From assembly GCF_013385175.1 (NCBI RefSeq), contig NZ_JABZEO010000001.1, forward strand, positions 434,001 to 498,000: a stretch of DNA of 64,000 bases, given 5' to 3'. Source of the DNA: Allochromatium humboldtianum (GTDB lineage: Bacteria; Pseudomonadota; Gammaproteobacteria; Chromatiales; Chromatiaceae). A program made the translations under genes and the position numbers. Numbering within the stretch: the first letter of the stretch is position 1; the number at the start of each line of letters is the position of its first letter. This document shows positions 49,788 to 58,685 of this stretch, piece after piece. The notes beneath the pieces are model-generated. The model made no database searches. It was not told the DNA's origin and saw only the letters and a list, made by a program, of their open reading frames with translations.

Positions 49788-50750
49788 CTGAAACCGCTCA
49801 ACCTATAACCACCTCGGCTATTGCTTCTGCGCTACTATGTCCGGGGCACGGGTCGTCTGGACGAGCCGGAGGTACGGGCGCTGTTGCAAGTAGAGTCCAC
49901 GGGAGAACCGCTGATGCAGACGTTCATCGATCGATATATTGCGCAAAGGTGAGCAGCGTGGCCGGGCCATGGTGCTCCTACGCCTGATCGAGCGCAAATT
50001 CGGCCCGCCGAGTGCGCCGGTGCGCGAGCGGATCACGCAAGCTGACCCCAACCGGCTCCTAGAGTGGTCCGAGTGTATCCTGGACGCCCAAAGTCTGGAC
50101 AAGGTGTTGCATAAGACTGTCGATTGCCCTGCCTGGGTGGTCTGGTCCGGCTCCTTGCTGGTTCAGATGCATTCCTCAGTAAAATATACTCAAAGTATGG
50201 ACGGCGGCCTGAATCGAGCCGGCGTTTGGCTTCGCGGTCCCTGTGTTCACGTAAGCGGGTGTAGCCAGCGGTGAAGTCGGGAATCGAGGATGATTTCGAG
50301 GTCGTCCCAGGTGCGCCCTTTCGTGAGGCGTCGTTGGCGATGCTGAAGGCGGGGATGAGCAGGGTGCAACCATTGTCGAAGGCATGTTCGACGATGGCGC
50401 GCAGGCGTCGACGTCGTGAGCGGCGGTTTTCGTGTTTGAGGCGGATATGCCACTGGCCGTAGGGGGGGACGGTGAGTTGGCGGACGTGGGGTCAAGGACT
50501 TGGGTGATGAGTCGGGTGTCGCGTGTGAGGCCGACTTTGAGTGCATCTTCGATGACGAGCGGCAAGCAGGTCAGCGGATGCTTGACTACAATAGATGGGA
50601 GAGTTGAAGCTGGAGGCGAGCCTAGGCTAGGCCTCCGATTGGAGGTTTCGGCGCCCTGGAAGATTTCTCAGCCGATTAGGATTAAGCGGCCGTTGCCGAG
50701 GTGGTCGTGTTAGGAGCCGTTGACGCTGGTGGTGCCATGGTAAAAGATGA
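49788..50750 (-). pseudogene. Decayed copy of the metallo-beta-lactamase hydrolase gene
   Basis: Two blocks match the intact gene at 47538-48953 on the same strand. The 3' end (49788-49820, starting CTGAAACCGCTCAACC) corresponds to 47528 onward. The block 50203-50750 corresponds to about 48009-48920 but with deletions, frameshifts and many substitutions. An unrelated Rpn-type gene fragment interrupts the copy between them. No open frame of useful length remains. It is best read as one half of an old tandem duplication, the other half being the intact gene. Confidence 0.85.
49821..50112 (+). pseudogene. Fragment of an Rpn-family (DUF4351) nuclease gene
   Basis: Two overlapping frames together encode the C-terminal part of a recombination-promoting nuclease (Rpn, PD-(D/E)XK, DUF4351 tail). 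Frame one reads RYYVRGTGRLDEPEVRALLQ and stops at 49950; frame two continues with LLRLIERKFGPPSAPVRERI and LDAQSLDKVLH. The frame change near 49939-49950 and the missing N-terminus show it is broken. Full-length relatives are common and multicopy in purple sulfur bacteria (recalled, not checked). Confidence 0.75.
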
Positions 50751-50777
50751 CGGAGGTAGAAATATTTTGAATACTCA

Positions 50778-52076
50778 ATGGCGTATCTAAATGTGAAGTT
50801 AATTAAAGAAGTTATCCATCGCTCCGCGTGGCTTCTAATTGGAAATATTGCAGCTAGGTCGGCAGCTTTTCTGAGCAATATCATCGCGGCAAGATTGCTT
50901 TCTCAAGAGTTGTTTGGGCAGTTTGCATTACTTCGAAATTCAATATCTTCAATTGAGGGCATAATAAGTGGCGCACTTGGCCCTTCAATTATCAAGCGTG
51001 TTAGTGAGATTTGCCATAAGGATAAAAATAAAATCGGACGTATTTTCGCGATTATAATTATAACAGATCTGTTGCTAATATTTTTTGTGGCCGCTATTTT
51101 TTTTGCGAATTCAGATTTCATAATAAAGCATTTATTTATCGATCAAAAAGAAATTCTTTTGGGATTGCAGATTGGAACACTTCTTCTTATTTCGACAAAC
51201 ATTTCTTCTCTAATGCAATCAATAATGATAGGGCTTGAAGAATTTAAAAAATTAACCTTTGCAGGCTTGGCTTCATCCTGCGTGGCGATTCCATTAATAT
51301 TTTTTTTTACATATTTCTTTTCTATCTATGGGGCGATCTTTGGGTTGACGTTATATTTTTTTTTGGATTTCTTGTTTAAATATTTGATCATAAATAAAAT
51401 AACAAATTTTTGTTTGTATTATTTTTTTGAAGGCTTGTTTTTATTTTGGCGAGAAGGAAAAAAAATTCTAATATTTAGCGTGCCGATATTTTTCTCTATG
51501 GTAATTAGCAATGTAACACCACTATTCGGAAGATATTTGGTTGTCAATTCGTCTGGCGGTTTTTCCGACATAGCAGTTTTTGATGCGGCATTTCAATGGC
51601 TTACAATGATCATGATTGCTACTGGAGCCACAACAAGTGTGGCGCTTCCAATGTTATCAAAGGCATTTGGAAATAAAAGCCTAGTCATCATGAAAAGCAT
51701 ATTCAAAATTAATTTGACAATAAACTTTGCAATATCGGTTTTTATTGCATCCGCTTTTTCTTTTTTTGCGAAAGAAATAATGGCAATATACGGTGAAAAC
51801 TACGCGCATGGATATAAACTGCTTGTAATTCTTTGCTTTGCTTCTGTTGCTTTTACTTTGTCAAGCGTGCTAAATAAATATGTTATAGCCATCAATAATT
51901 CATGGATTGTTTTTATAAGCTCTCTGGTTGGCGCCATTAGTTTTATTGCTGTTCTTGTTTGCACTATTCAGTATCGTGAATATTCACTTGCTTTCGGTTA
52001 TTTGGCGTTTTATCTATCAAGCGCGTTAACTTATTTTCTGAAAATCACCTATTTCAAAGATAATACTATGCATTAA
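50778..52076 (+). CDS. Polysaccharide flippase, Wzx-like (MATE/MVF superfamily)
   Basis: Inner-membrane protein of 432 residues with about 12 hydrophobic helices, of the type that flips lipid-linked oligosaccharide units across the membrane. The start VIHRSAWLLIGNIAARSAAF followed by LSNIIAARLLSQELFGQFAL is typical of the oligosaccharide transporter family. It is strikingly AT-rich, with codons ending in A or T, unlike everything to its left, which indicates transfer. It opens the polysaccharide island, immediately after the decayed hydrolase copy. GGAGG lies unusually far (about 21 bp) upstream of the ATG. Confidence 0.88.
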   Translation: MAYLNVKLIKEVIHRSAWLLIGNIAARSAAFLSNIIAARLLSQELFGQFALLRNSISSIEGIISGALGPSIIKRVSEICHKDKNKIGRIFAIIIITDLLLIFFVAAIFFANSDFIIKHLFIDQKEILLGLQIGTLLLISTNISSLMQSIMIGLEEFKKLTFAGLASSCVAIPLIFFFTYFFSIYGAIFGLTLYFFLDFLFKYLIINKITNFCLYYFFEGLFLFWREGKKILIFSVPIFFSMVISNVTPLFGRYLVVNSSGGFSDIAVFDAAFQWLTMIMIATGATTSVALPMLSKAFGNKSLVIMKSIFKINLTINFAISVFIASAFSFFAKEIMAIYGENYAHGYKLLVILCFASVAFTLSSVLNKYVIAINNSWIVFISSLVGAISFIAVLVCTIQYREYSLAFGYLAFYLSSALTYFLKITYFKDNTMH

Positions 52077-52167
52077 ACAGCGTTTTCGCCAAATATCGCG
52101 AATGTGCCAAAAACCAAACGGCATTAAACCGAACAGAAACCCGTATATCTTAACCTCTGAGGTGTTT

Positions 52168-53541
52168 ATGATTAAGTACATAAAAATCATTACTACGACC
52201 ACTATTTTGGCATCTATGATTTTGTTGCATCCTTTAATCACAATTGCAGATGTAGTGAGTCCAAAATTTTCTCAGTCAACTATTGATCGAGCCATGAGTC
52301 TTCCGATACTTACAGACAATGCTGGTCGCTTTGATATTTGGGCCGCCGCGCATTATCTTAGCATAGTTGCTTATTTTAACTCGAATGCCGCATCGTCAGA
52401 TGGGCGAAGCATTGCTGATCGAACTGTTGAAAATTTAACAAGTGTTGTCAGTCCTGGAAATGAACCAGGACTTCGAGGAATCATGTTTTCATGGGGAGAT
52501 CATCATGTCGCCGGATTAATTGCATTTGCTAAATACAATCCTGCCGTTTGGGAAAAATTATCTCCGGAGACAAAAGAACGAGCTGATTTGTTGATGCGTG
52601 TCGGCACTTTTATTGCCAATATACAACATAATGCAGCGAATCAATGTTATTTAGATATTAAGATGACTGACGCGGGAAACTATAACCCCAATCAGCGAAA
52701 TTCCATGGTTGCCTGGATGTCATATGCTTACATATATTTCGGTAGTGCGGAGAAAGTTAACAGCGTGCTTTCTTCATTTGATCACCCCGCATTAATCAAA
52801 AAGCTTTCTGATTTCGGTTGGTCAAAGCTTACTGCAAGTCTAAGTGGAAGTGACACTGTTAAACTAATGATTCAAGGTGGTCAATCTACTGCTAGCAAAT
52901 GCGAAGTGAATCCTGAAGGGGTTCGAAAAGCGTTTACTTTTAAGGGCAGAATAGTAACAGGTGATCCAGGTTGCCCGGCATGGTATGAAACAGGAAGCGA
53001 AGTTGCTTATGACCCTTATAATTTATTAAGAAGGGAGGAGTATGATTTTAACTTAGCTGCTCAAATTGTTGATAAGGCATGCAAGATAGATACGAAATGT
53101 GGTACGGCAGGGCATATTGCTGATGGCTTCGCCTCCCCAAATCTTGGGGAAATTGGCATGTTTCTTGAGTATAATATCAATGGTCGCAGTAGCCCCGATT
53201 ATGTTGCTTGGGGGGCAAAAAATTCGCTTTTTCATTTAACCAGCATTATTGCTGCTGGTCTGTGGAAATCTGGAAGTACGGAATACGACGAGATTATAGC
53301 GAGATACAAAAATGCAGTGAAAACATGGCTATATCGAGTTGAAGGAAATAAGTGGTATGACACTGCTTTTTGCGAGTTTAAGCCCGGTCCAGATCTTTAT
53401 TCAGGCAGGGACTTTGCTATTGATCTTTGGAATGCAATGATTGATTCTGATATTGTGTGGTCTTATAAACCAATCATGGGCAGCATGAATACATTAAAAA
53501 TTGTGCCGCCCAAAATAATTAACGTTGATATGAAAAATTAA
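52168..53541 (+). CDS. Secreted protein of unknown function in the polysaccharide island
   Basis: Not recognised. The 457-residue protein has a Sec signal peptide (MIKYIKIITTTTILAS to about residue 30). The mature part is helical with repeated aromatic and acidic residues (FDIWAAAHYLSIVAYF, MVAWMSYAYIYFGSAEKVNS) and holds six cysteines (in NQCYLD, SKCEVN, PGCPAW, KACKIDTKCG, FCEFK), enough for three disulfides. Its pattern recalls alpha/alpha-toroid lyases or hydrolases that trim exopolysaccharides, but no catalytic signature can be claimed. It lies between flippase and polymerase genes and shares their AT-rich codons. The ATG at 52168 follows TGAGGTG. Confidence 0.72.
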   Translation: MIKYIKIITTTTILASMILLHPLITIADVVSPKFSQSTIDRAMSLPILTDNAGRFDIWAAAHYLSIVAYFNSNAASSDGRSIADRTVENLTSVVSPGNEPGLRGIMFSWGDHHVAGLIAFAKYNPAVWEKLSPETKERADLLMRVGTFIANIQHNAANQCYLDIKMTDAGNYNPNQRNSMVAWMSYAYIYFGSAEKVNSVLSSFDHPALIKKLSDFGWSKLTASLSGSDTVKLMIQGGQSTASKCEVNPEGVRKAFTFKGRIVTGDPGCPAWYETGSEVAYDPYNLLRREEYDFNLAAQIVDKACKIDTKCGTAGHIADGFASPNLGEIGMFLEYNINGRSSPDYVAWGAKNSLFHLTSIIAAGLWKSGSTEYDEIIARYKNAVKTWLYRVEGNKWYDTAFCEFKPGPDLYSGRDFAIDLWNAMIDSDIVWSYKPIMGSMNTLKIVPPKIINVDMKN

Positions 53542-53552
53542 TGAATTAAAAT

Positions 53553-54821
53553 ATGCTGGGGCAGATAAGCTACTTAGTCATTCTTGGAGGTCTATTACTG
53601 ACAACATTCCGTTGGCCAAGTGTAGGGCTATCGGCTGTTATAGTAATGTTTAGCCTCGAGCAATGGGGGCAGTCATCTTGGGCATTTCTCTTACAGCATA
53701 GTACCTTCACGAATATAGCGGTAGGTATTATTGTAGGCATTGGGTTGGTGCGTTGGATCCTATCGCGTCAGCGCGTATTTATTGCGATTCCTAAAGTCAC
53801 TTGGCTCGTTCTGGCTTTGTTTTTGTTCGCCTATTTATCTACGCTGTGGGGTCTGAGCGACAAAGCCCCTGGGCTTTGGAAGCACCAGATACCCTACATT
53901 GCCGTGATTATAGTTTTTGCGCCACTGCTTGTAACACAAGTGAAAGACTATGAAGTGATATTCAATGCGTTGCTAGTATTTGCGTTACCTTTGGTTATAT
54001 TTTTACTGTTTTTTGTGACTTGGGATAATCGGCGAATTGTCATCCAATCTGGTACCCAAGAGTTTTTTGGTAATCCATTGGAGATAGGAACACTTGGTGC
54101 TGTTGTACTATTGATAGCCATGTTCCATAATCCCCCAATCCTGAAGTTCGCTTGGTCTGCTGCTCGATGGTTTGTGACTGCGCTTTGTTTGGGGCTTATT
54201 GTCGCGTCCGGTTCAAGGGGTCAACTGCTTGGTGGAATGGCGGCAGTCATTTTGGTCTGGCCGCTGGTTCACCGAATAAAAAGTGTAGGCCGTTTTATTA
54301 GCTTGGCAATCAGTCTGTTATTGTTTATTTTGCTCGTCGGATGGGGTATTGAAGAATTTAGCCAAAAAAATATTCGGTGGAGTGAAGATCGCATATCGCA
54401 GGATATATCCGGCCGCTTTGATAGCAGTGTAATCATGCTTGAACGCTGGGCAGAGACGCCTTGGAGCATGCTATTTGGCTTAGGTAATTCTTCTTCTTTC
54501 GCTATCATAGGAATTTATCCGCACAATGTTCCAGCGGAGGTGTTATCAGAGGAAGGAATTATTGGATTTCTACTTTATGCATCAGTGATCGCACTAACTA
54601 TTCGATCTGCTGTTCGAATTTTAAGATTGACAACAGAAAATTTGGTTGGGCGACGTACATTTGCAATTCTATTAGGATATTGTTTTTTTACTTTGGTGGT
54701 CAGTCTAAAGCAGGGTAGTCTGATTTCTAATCTAAATTTTTTTATGACAACAATACTTCTTGGACAATACGAGATTTTTGTGCGTAAATCGGATTTGTTA
54801 TTATCTCGTAAAAAAATTTAG
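53553..54821 (+). CDS. O-antigen polymerase/ligase-like membrane protein (Wzy/WaaL type)
   Basis: Membrane protein of 422 residues with some 10-12 hydrophobic segments and one large periplasmic loop, as in Wzy polymerases and O-antigen ligases. The conserved stretches VASGSRGQLLGGMAAVILV (the SR-G motif) and IYPHNVPAEVLSEEGIIGF (the PHN-x(n)-E region) support the family. It probably polymerises the repeat units flipped by the Wzx-like protein. Composition is AT-rich like its neighbours. It begins 11 bp after the secreted protein gene. Confidence 0.87.
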   Translation: MLGQISYLVILGGLLLTTFRWPSVGLSAVIVMFSLEQWGQSSWAFLLQHSTFTNIAVGIIVGIGLVRWILSRQRVFIAIPKVTWLVLALFLFAYLSTLWGLSDKAPGLWKHQIPYIAVIIVFAPLLVTQVKDYEVIFNALLVFALPLVIFLLFFVTWDNRRIVIQSGTQEFFGNPLEIGTLGAVVLLIAMFHNPPILKFAWSAARWFVTALCLGLIVASGSRGQLLGGMAAVILVWPLVHRIKSVGRFISLAISLLLFILLVGWGIEEFSQKNIRWSEDRISQDISGRFDSSVIMLERWAETPWSMLFGLGNSSSFAIIGIYPHNVPAEVLSEEGIIGFLLYASVIALTIRSAVRILRLTTENLVGRRTFAILLGYCFFTLVVSLKQGSLISNLNFFMTTILLGQYEIFVRKSDLLLSRKKI

Positions 54822-54863
54822 GAAATGGCCTAATTAGAAGCCTAATTTTACTCGGAAATTTGG

Positions 54864-55985
54864 ATGGCTTTAAGCAATAATTGTATGCAACGCATTATTT
54901 TTATTCAGCCTGCATTGCCAAGCTACCGTATCAACTTTTTTGATCGGCTCTGGCAGTTTTATGGTGATAAAATTAACGTTTATTTCAGTCCGACAAATAT
55001 GGGTGCGTTGACGGATAGGGTTATTGAACATTCGTGGGCACGCAGGCTTGGTCAAATCCGGCAGATAGCTTACGGGTTCTATTGGCAAGAAGATGCATCT
55101 AGTATCAATATCGAACCAAAAGATATTGTCGTCTTATCAGGCAATCCACGACAGCTATCGACGCTCGTTTTACTTGCTAAAGCCCGCTTCATTGGGGCCA
55201 AAACAATTTGGTGGGGACATTATTGGAGCTCGACGAGCCGCGTATGGCGTCAGTTAATCCGGCAAATACCAATGACAGCTGCGGATGCATTGCTGTTTTA
55301 TACCGATCTTGAGGTTGCAGAATATCGTGAAACGCATCGCGGCATTATTGATCCTCGTCCAGTCGTGGCACTAAATAATGGTCTGGATATTGAGCCAATC
55401 GTCGCTAGACGTGCGATATTCATACCTCAAATCCGCGACAATGCCCTTATATTCATTGGGCGGCTAACAGAGAAGGCAAACCTTAACCTTGGCTTAGAGG
55501 CGCTTCACGTCCTCGGGTCACATGCTCCGCACCTTCATATCCTTGGCGATGGTGAGGAAGGCTCCTCACTTAAAGCGTATGCCGTAACTCTCGGGATCAG
55601 TGAACGGATTACTTGGCACGGTGGAACCGTTGATGAAGAGCGGATTGCTGCTGTTGCAAATATTTGCAAAGCATTTCTTTATCCCGGCGAAGTTGGGCTA
55701 AGTTTGATACATGCTATGGCCTACGGGCTACCTGCTATTGTCCATAATAATCGCTGGAGGCACATGCCTGAAATTGCTGCCTTCATTCCTGGTGAGACCG
55801 GAGTCAGTTTTGAGTCCAATAATGTAGCTTCACTTACAAAATGCATCAATGACACGTTCAACGATGATGATAAGCTTATGCATTGGTCACAAAATGCATG
55901 CCGCGTCACACTGAACAGCTTCAACACAGTTGATATGTCAAAGCGTTTCATCGCACTCGTCGATCAGCTGCAGGCGTCATCGTGA
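54864..55985 (+). CDS. Glycosyltransferase, GT4-like
   Basis: Predicted cytoplasmic glycosyltransferase of the GT-B fold, 373 residues, adding one sugar to the growing unit. Near the N-terminus IIFIQPALPSYRINFFDRLW matches the family start. In the C-terminal half LIFIGRLTEKANLNLGLEAL, LHILGDGEEGSSLKAYAVTL and the donor-binding EVGLSLIHAMAYGLPAIVHN are clear. In place of the usual EGFG-x(n)-E motif it has GEVGLSLIHAM. An ATG 21 bp downstream (MQRIIFIQP) could be the true start; neither has a strong ribosome site. Its last bases overlap the next gene. Confidence 0.87.
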   Translation: MALSNNCMQRIIFIQPALPSYRINFFDRLWQFYGDKINVYFSPTNMGALTDRVIEHSWARRLGQIRQIAYGFYWQEDASSINIEPKDIVVLSGNPRQLSTLVLLAKARFIGAKTIWWGHYWSSTSRVWRQLIRQIPMTAADALLFYTDLEVAEYRETHRGIIDPRPVVALNNGLDIEPIVARRAIFIPQIRDNALIFIGRLTEKANLNLGLEALHVLGSHAPHLHILGDGEEGSSLKAYAVTLGISERITWHGGTVDEERIAAVANICKAFLYPGEVGLSLIHAMAYGLPAIVHNNRWRHMPEIAAFIPGETGVSFESNNVASLTKCINDTFNDDDKLMHWSQNACRVTLNSFNTVDMSKRFIALVDQLQASS

Positions 55986-57154
55986 AGATCGTACATGTAA
56001 CCTCAGGACTCGTCAGGGCCGCTGCGGGGGTGCGTGAAGTAGTTGCTGCCTTATCGGCAGCACAGCAGACCTTCGGTCATGATGTTGCCGTCATTGGCCT
56101 TGAACACCCTGATTGGGCTAACGAGTGTTGCGAATGGTCCGGTGCAACAGCTTACGCACTGCCAGTATTAGGGCCGCGCGCATTCGGCTACGCGCCAAGT
56201 ATGATAAAAATGCTTCTTGAAGCTAAACCAAATATTGTTCATTCTCATGGCCTTTGGATGTATCCTTCAGCTGCTAACCTATTTTGGCGCAAATCTTGTA
56301 GCGCTCCTTACCTAATCACATCTCATGGTATGCTTGATCTTTGGGCCGTTCGCAATGCCCGCTGGAAAAAACGTCTCGCTGGCTGGCTTTACGAAGATGT
56401 ACATTTGCGTGGCGCGGCTTGTCTACATGCTCTGTGCGAATCCGAGGCTGAAGCTATTCGCGCCTATGGTCTGCATAATCCAATTTGTATTATTCCAAGC
56501 GGAATTGATAAGGCACCTAATACGCCTGTAGATCCGCCGAGCTGGCAAAAAGATATTTCTCTTGAAAAGAAAGTGCTTTTATATCTCGGGCGTTTGCATC
56601 CAAAAAAAGGACTATCAAATCTGTTGCATGCTTGGTCAATGGTTAATCAGAAACAGCATTCAGCCAGCAATTGGCAGCTCGTTGTCGCTGGTTGGAACCA
56701 GGGAGGCCATGAAGACGATCTTAAATTACTGGCCCGGCAGCAGTATGTTGAAAATTCAGTGTCTTTTGTTGGCCCTCAGTTCGAGGCGGCAAAGCAAGCC
56801 AGCTATCGCCGCGCTGATGCTTTTATACTTCCTTCTCTCAGTGAAGGCTTGCCGATGGTAATTCTAGAAGCCTGGGCTTATAGCTTACCGGTTTTGATGA
56901 CTCCGAAATGCAATTTGCCTGAAGGCTTTCAAGTGCAAGCAGCACTACAAATCGAGGCCGAACCTGAAAGCATTGCGCAAGGTCTTGCTACTTTATTTGC
57001 GATGACGGATGAAGAACGGATGGCGATGGGGCAGAGGGGGCAGATGCTAGTCAATGAGCGCTTTACTTGGTCGAGCATCGCTACTCAAATGCTTTCGGTT
57101 TATCGTTGGGTGTTGGGGCAAGGCCCGATGCCCGATTGCGTGCATACGGAGTGA
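55982..57154 (+). CDS. Glycosyltransferase family 4
   Basis: GT-B glycosyltransferase of 390 residues. The N-terminal domain reads IVHVTSGLVRAAAGVREVVA and IVHSHGLWMYPSAANL; the C-terminal domain contains VLLYLGRLHPKKGLSNLLHA, WQLVVAGWNQGGHEDDLKLL and the nucleotide-sugar motif ILPSLSEGLPMVILEAWAYS. The GTG start overlaps the stop of the preceding gene (GTGA), so translation is coupled. Codon use is intermediate between the AT-rich genes to the left and the richer ones to the right. Confidence 0.93.
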   Translation: MKIVHVTSGLVRAAAGVREVVAALSAAQQTFGHDVAVIGLEHPDWANECCEWSGATAYALPVLGPRAFGYAPSMIKMLLEAKPNIVHSHGLWMYPSAANLFWRKSCSAPYLITSHGMLDLWAVRNARWKKRLAGWLYEDVHLRGAACLHALCESEAEAIRAYGLHNPICIIPSGIDKAPNTPVDPPSWQKDISLEKKVLLYLGRLHPKKGLSNLLHAWSMVNQKQHSASNWQLVVAGWNQGGHEDDLKLLARQQYVENSVSFVGPQFEAAKQASYRRADAFILPSLSEGLPMVILEAWAYSLPVLMTPKCNLPEGFQVQAALQIEAEPESIAQGLATLFAMTDEERMAMGQRGQMLVNERFTWSSIATQMLSVYRWVLGQGPMPDCVHTE

Positions 57155-57162
57155 TCGTACTG

Positions 57163-58659
57163 ATGACAACAAAGCGCACCCCGATCGAGGGTGCCCCGAC
57201 TTTTCCGTTGCGGCACCGGCTGTTCCGGGCCATGTGGAACGTGACTTGGGCCGTCCTGTGTTCTTGGACTCCGCCGATGATGTGGCGCTGGCGCTCCATG
57301 GTACTGCGTCGGTTCGGGGCTACTATTGGTGTGCCCTGCGACGTGCGTGGCAGTGCTAAGGTCTGGTATCCGCCAAACTTGACTCTGGCTGACCATTCCA
57401 TGCTCGCTGAGCGCGTCAACTGCTACAACGTTGCACCGATACGCCTCGGCAAGCAGAGCATCGTGTCACAGGGTGCCTATCTTTGCACCGCGAGCCATGA
57501 CGTCCATGCCCCTGGTTTCCCACTCGTGGCGCGACCAATTGAGATCCAGTCCCATTGCTGGGTTGCCAGTGACGCCTTCGTTGGCCCCGGTGTGAGAGTG
57601 AAGATTGGCAGCGTTCTGGCTGCCCGCACGGTGGTATCACGCGATACTGAAGTGTGGAAAATCTATGCTGGAAACCCGGCCCGCGCAGTTAAGGAGAGAT
57701 CGCCGGGATCTTCCATTTTTCCCGAAATATCTCCTGCCCAATGGGGTACAGGCAATCAACAAAAGTCCGGCTTGACGCATAGTCCAGAATGCAGAAGTGC
57801 CACAATGACCACGAAATCGGAACGCATTGGAATTTATCTCACGCGTCTCGGTGAATACATCCGGCGCTTTGGTCTGTCCGGTATTACCCTAGCGCTGGAA
57901 CACCAAGTGAAATACGTGCTCGCGCGTAGTGGTGCCCCGCGAATAACCTCGATCCCCGGGGTCGGCGAGATTTACCTGCGTCCGTGCAGTTCCGACCTAG
58001 CTACCTTCCGCGAGATATTTGTGAACCGCGATTACGATCTCGACGCTCACGGCATTCTCGATATCATCCGCCGTCGTCACGACGAGATCCATGCTTCCGG
58101 GCGCACGCCGCTGATCCTCGATGCTGGCGCCAACGTCGGCCTCGCCACGCGGCAATTCAAACAGTTCTTCGCCGAAGCGGATGTGATTGCTGTCGAACCT
58201 GGTGCAGAAAGCCTGTCAGTCGCGCAGCTCAACGTCGCGGGCCTTACGTCCGTCGACCTGCGGCGCGCAGCGATATGGAAGGATAACACCATAGTGACGC
58301 TGAACGACGCGCCGGACCAGTCCACACGCAACGTCAGAATTGGTGCAGAGGCACACGCGGGCGGGGAAAGCGTCGAAGCCGTGACAATGGACACGCTGCT
58401 TGGCGAACGAAAAGATGACCTTTTTCTCGTCAAAATCGATATCGAGGGTGCTGAAACGTCCATCTTCGGCGATACTGACACGCCGTGTGATTGGCTGCGT
58501 GCACGGCCGGCGATAATCATCGAGGGCCATGACGGAACCCAAAACGAATACGGCTCACTCGCCGGGTTGCTGCGTCACGAAAGTTATCGGGAAGGCCGAA
58601 TCAATGGGGCTGGACCAGCTCTCATCCTGATCCCGCGCGAGCTGTTGTCTGGGCAGTAA
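57163..58659 (+). CDS. Fusion of a hexapeptide acetyltransferase and an FkbM-family methyltransferase
   Basis: One 498-residue frame holds two enzymes. Residues 1 to about 185 resemble WcaF-like O-acetyltransferases with a left-handed beta-helix (IRLGKQSIVSQGAYLCTASH, GVRVKIGSVLAARTVVSRDT, closing IYAGNPARAVKE). From about 215 an FkbM methyltransferase follows (PLILDAGANVGLATRQF as SAM motif, AVEPGAESL, LVKIDIEGAETSIFG). The linker is irregular, and an in-frame ATG at 57805 matches a natural start for the second part, so the fusion may have arisen by loss of a stop codon. Both would decorate sugars of the polymer. Confidence 0.85.
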   Translation: MTTKRTPIEGAPTFPLRHRLFRAMWNVTWAVLCSWTPPMMWRWRSMVLRRFGATIGVPCDVRGSAKVWYPPNLTLADHSMLAERVNCYNVAPIRLGKQSIVSQGAYLCTASHDVHAPGFPLVARPIEIQSHCWVASDAFVGPGVRVKIGSVLAARTVVSRDTEVWKIYAGNPARAVKERSPGSSIFPEISPAQWGTGNQQKSGLTHSPECRSATMTTKSERIGIYLTRLGEYIRRFGLSGITLALEHQVKYVLARSGAPRITSIPGVGEIYLRPCSSDLATFREIFVNRDYDLDAHGILDIIRRRHDEIHASGRTPLILDAGANVGLATRQFKQFFAEADVIAVEPGAESLSVAQLNVAGLTSVDLRRAAIWKDNTIVTLNDAPDQSTRNVRIGAEAHAGGESVEAVTMDTLLGERKDDLFLVKIDIEGAETSIFGDTDTPCDWLRARPAIIIEGHDGTQNEYGSLAGLLRHESYREGRINGAGPALILIPRELLSGQ

Positions 58660-58685
58660 GGACCATCAACCACAAGGCTTGGCAA

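Noticed and set aside
49939-50274. 111-codon frame as an intact gene
   Set aside because: Its first 58 codons are the frameshifted end of an Rpn gene, the rest is antisense to the decayed hydrolase copy; treated as pseudogene.
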